This document shows, piece after piece, positions 63,560 through 64,000 of a stretch of 64,000 nucleotides of DNA (positions are counted from its first letter, which is position 1; each line of letters begins with the position of its first letter). The notes beneath the pieces are model-generated. The model saw only the letters and a program-made list of their open reading frames with translations, did no database searches and was not told the DNA's origin. Position numbers and translations under genes: made by a program. Source of the stretch: Plasmopara viticola (lineage: Eukaryota > Oomycota > Peronosporomycetes > Peronosporales > Peronosporaceae); the NCBI GenBank assembly GCA_001695595.3, contig MBPM02000028.1, forward strand, positions 124,001 through 188,000. The letters run 5' to 3'.

Positions 63560-64000
63560 ACACGATCAACCTCATTCGTTTACCTTAGGATAGTGAAGAC
63601 CCCCGATGATCGAAGCAACATTCCTTTAATTGAAAAAAAATCTCCAAGACCGCTTCACCCAAGAGTGATATAAGGTTGATCTCTCTATTAGGTCATATGA
63701 TCGCTACCTCGGCTTCACTTTCGATTTTACAAACCTCTTTCTTTTCTTTCATAGAGATCGGGCTAAATAATTGCTGAAAGAAGTAGCTTTAGACTTGTCT
63801 TATTTCCGACCATACCAATACCGCCCGGAGGAAGGGCATACTGTCGAGCGCTATCGTCATGTCTGCTTTTTAAATTCTTTGTCCGAAATAAACGCCTTAC
63901 GCTGCTGGTGACGCGTTATGCGCTGGTGTCTTATTCTTGACAAAAAAAACAATTTCAAAAAGACTCTCCGTGTCATATATGCACATCCTCGTACACAAGA
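63560..64000 (+). repeat. dispersed repeat R, partial third copy running off the window
   Basis: The ACCGCTTCACCCAAGAGTGATAT, CTTCACTTTCGATTTTA and TGTCGAGCGCTATC blocks match 58265-58450 and 51960-52160. It is eroded, with no frame, and continues past the window end. Confidence 0.48.

Overview
The window looks like nuclear DNA of an oomycete of the Peronosporales (a Phytophthora or downy-mildew relative). The evidence is a family of secreted WY/LWY-type proteins with an EER-like N-terminal motif but no clear RXLR, short (about 60-80 bp) GT-AG introns in otherwise intron-poor genes, and conserved eukaryotic genes packed tail to tail. Names are assigned by motif recognition only, and the species cannot be fixed from the sequence.

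Layout. (1) 1-12 kb is gene-poor. It holds the last codons of a gene running in from the left, a decayed second copy of an unknown basic-protein gene that is intact at 27.9-28.6 kb, a tandem pair of effector-like genes (3427-4317 and 5201-6007) with a third, eroded unit beyond them, and three SINE-like insertions. (2) 12-37 kb is a compact block of intact genes: a Gemin6-like Sm-fold protein, a RasGAP-START fusion with two introns, a 2519-residue EF-hand/dead-hydrolase/IQ protein, the U5 snRNP factor Prp6, an unknown basic protein, the DEAH helicase Prp43/DHX15, a DDX28-like organellar DEAD-box helicase, an IQ/coiled-coil/PX protein carrying one apparent frameshift, and a MYND-SAP-cysteine-rich protein. 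(3) 37-64 kb is gene-poor, repeat-rich and full of broken genes. It carries a second effector family (E) as two open copies, one copy interrupted by a single stop codon and five or six relics. These alternate with copies of an undescribed companion sequence (here called P), two further degenerate repeats (Q and R), SINEs and an 18-bp minisatellite.

How it fits together. The middle block is housekeeping; several members act in spliceosomal snRNP assembly, U5/tri-snRNP function and spliceosome disassembly, although linkage alone does not show co-function. The flanks have the character of fast-evolving effector compartments. In the right flank the effector copies are repeatedly arranged as convergent pairs enclosing a P unit and divergent pairs separated by Q/R repeats, which suggests that effector and P were copied together by segmental, partly inverted duplication. 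P is the best candidate for something undescribed. It is multicopy, patchily coding, always found at effector 3' ends in this window, and matches no family I recognise.
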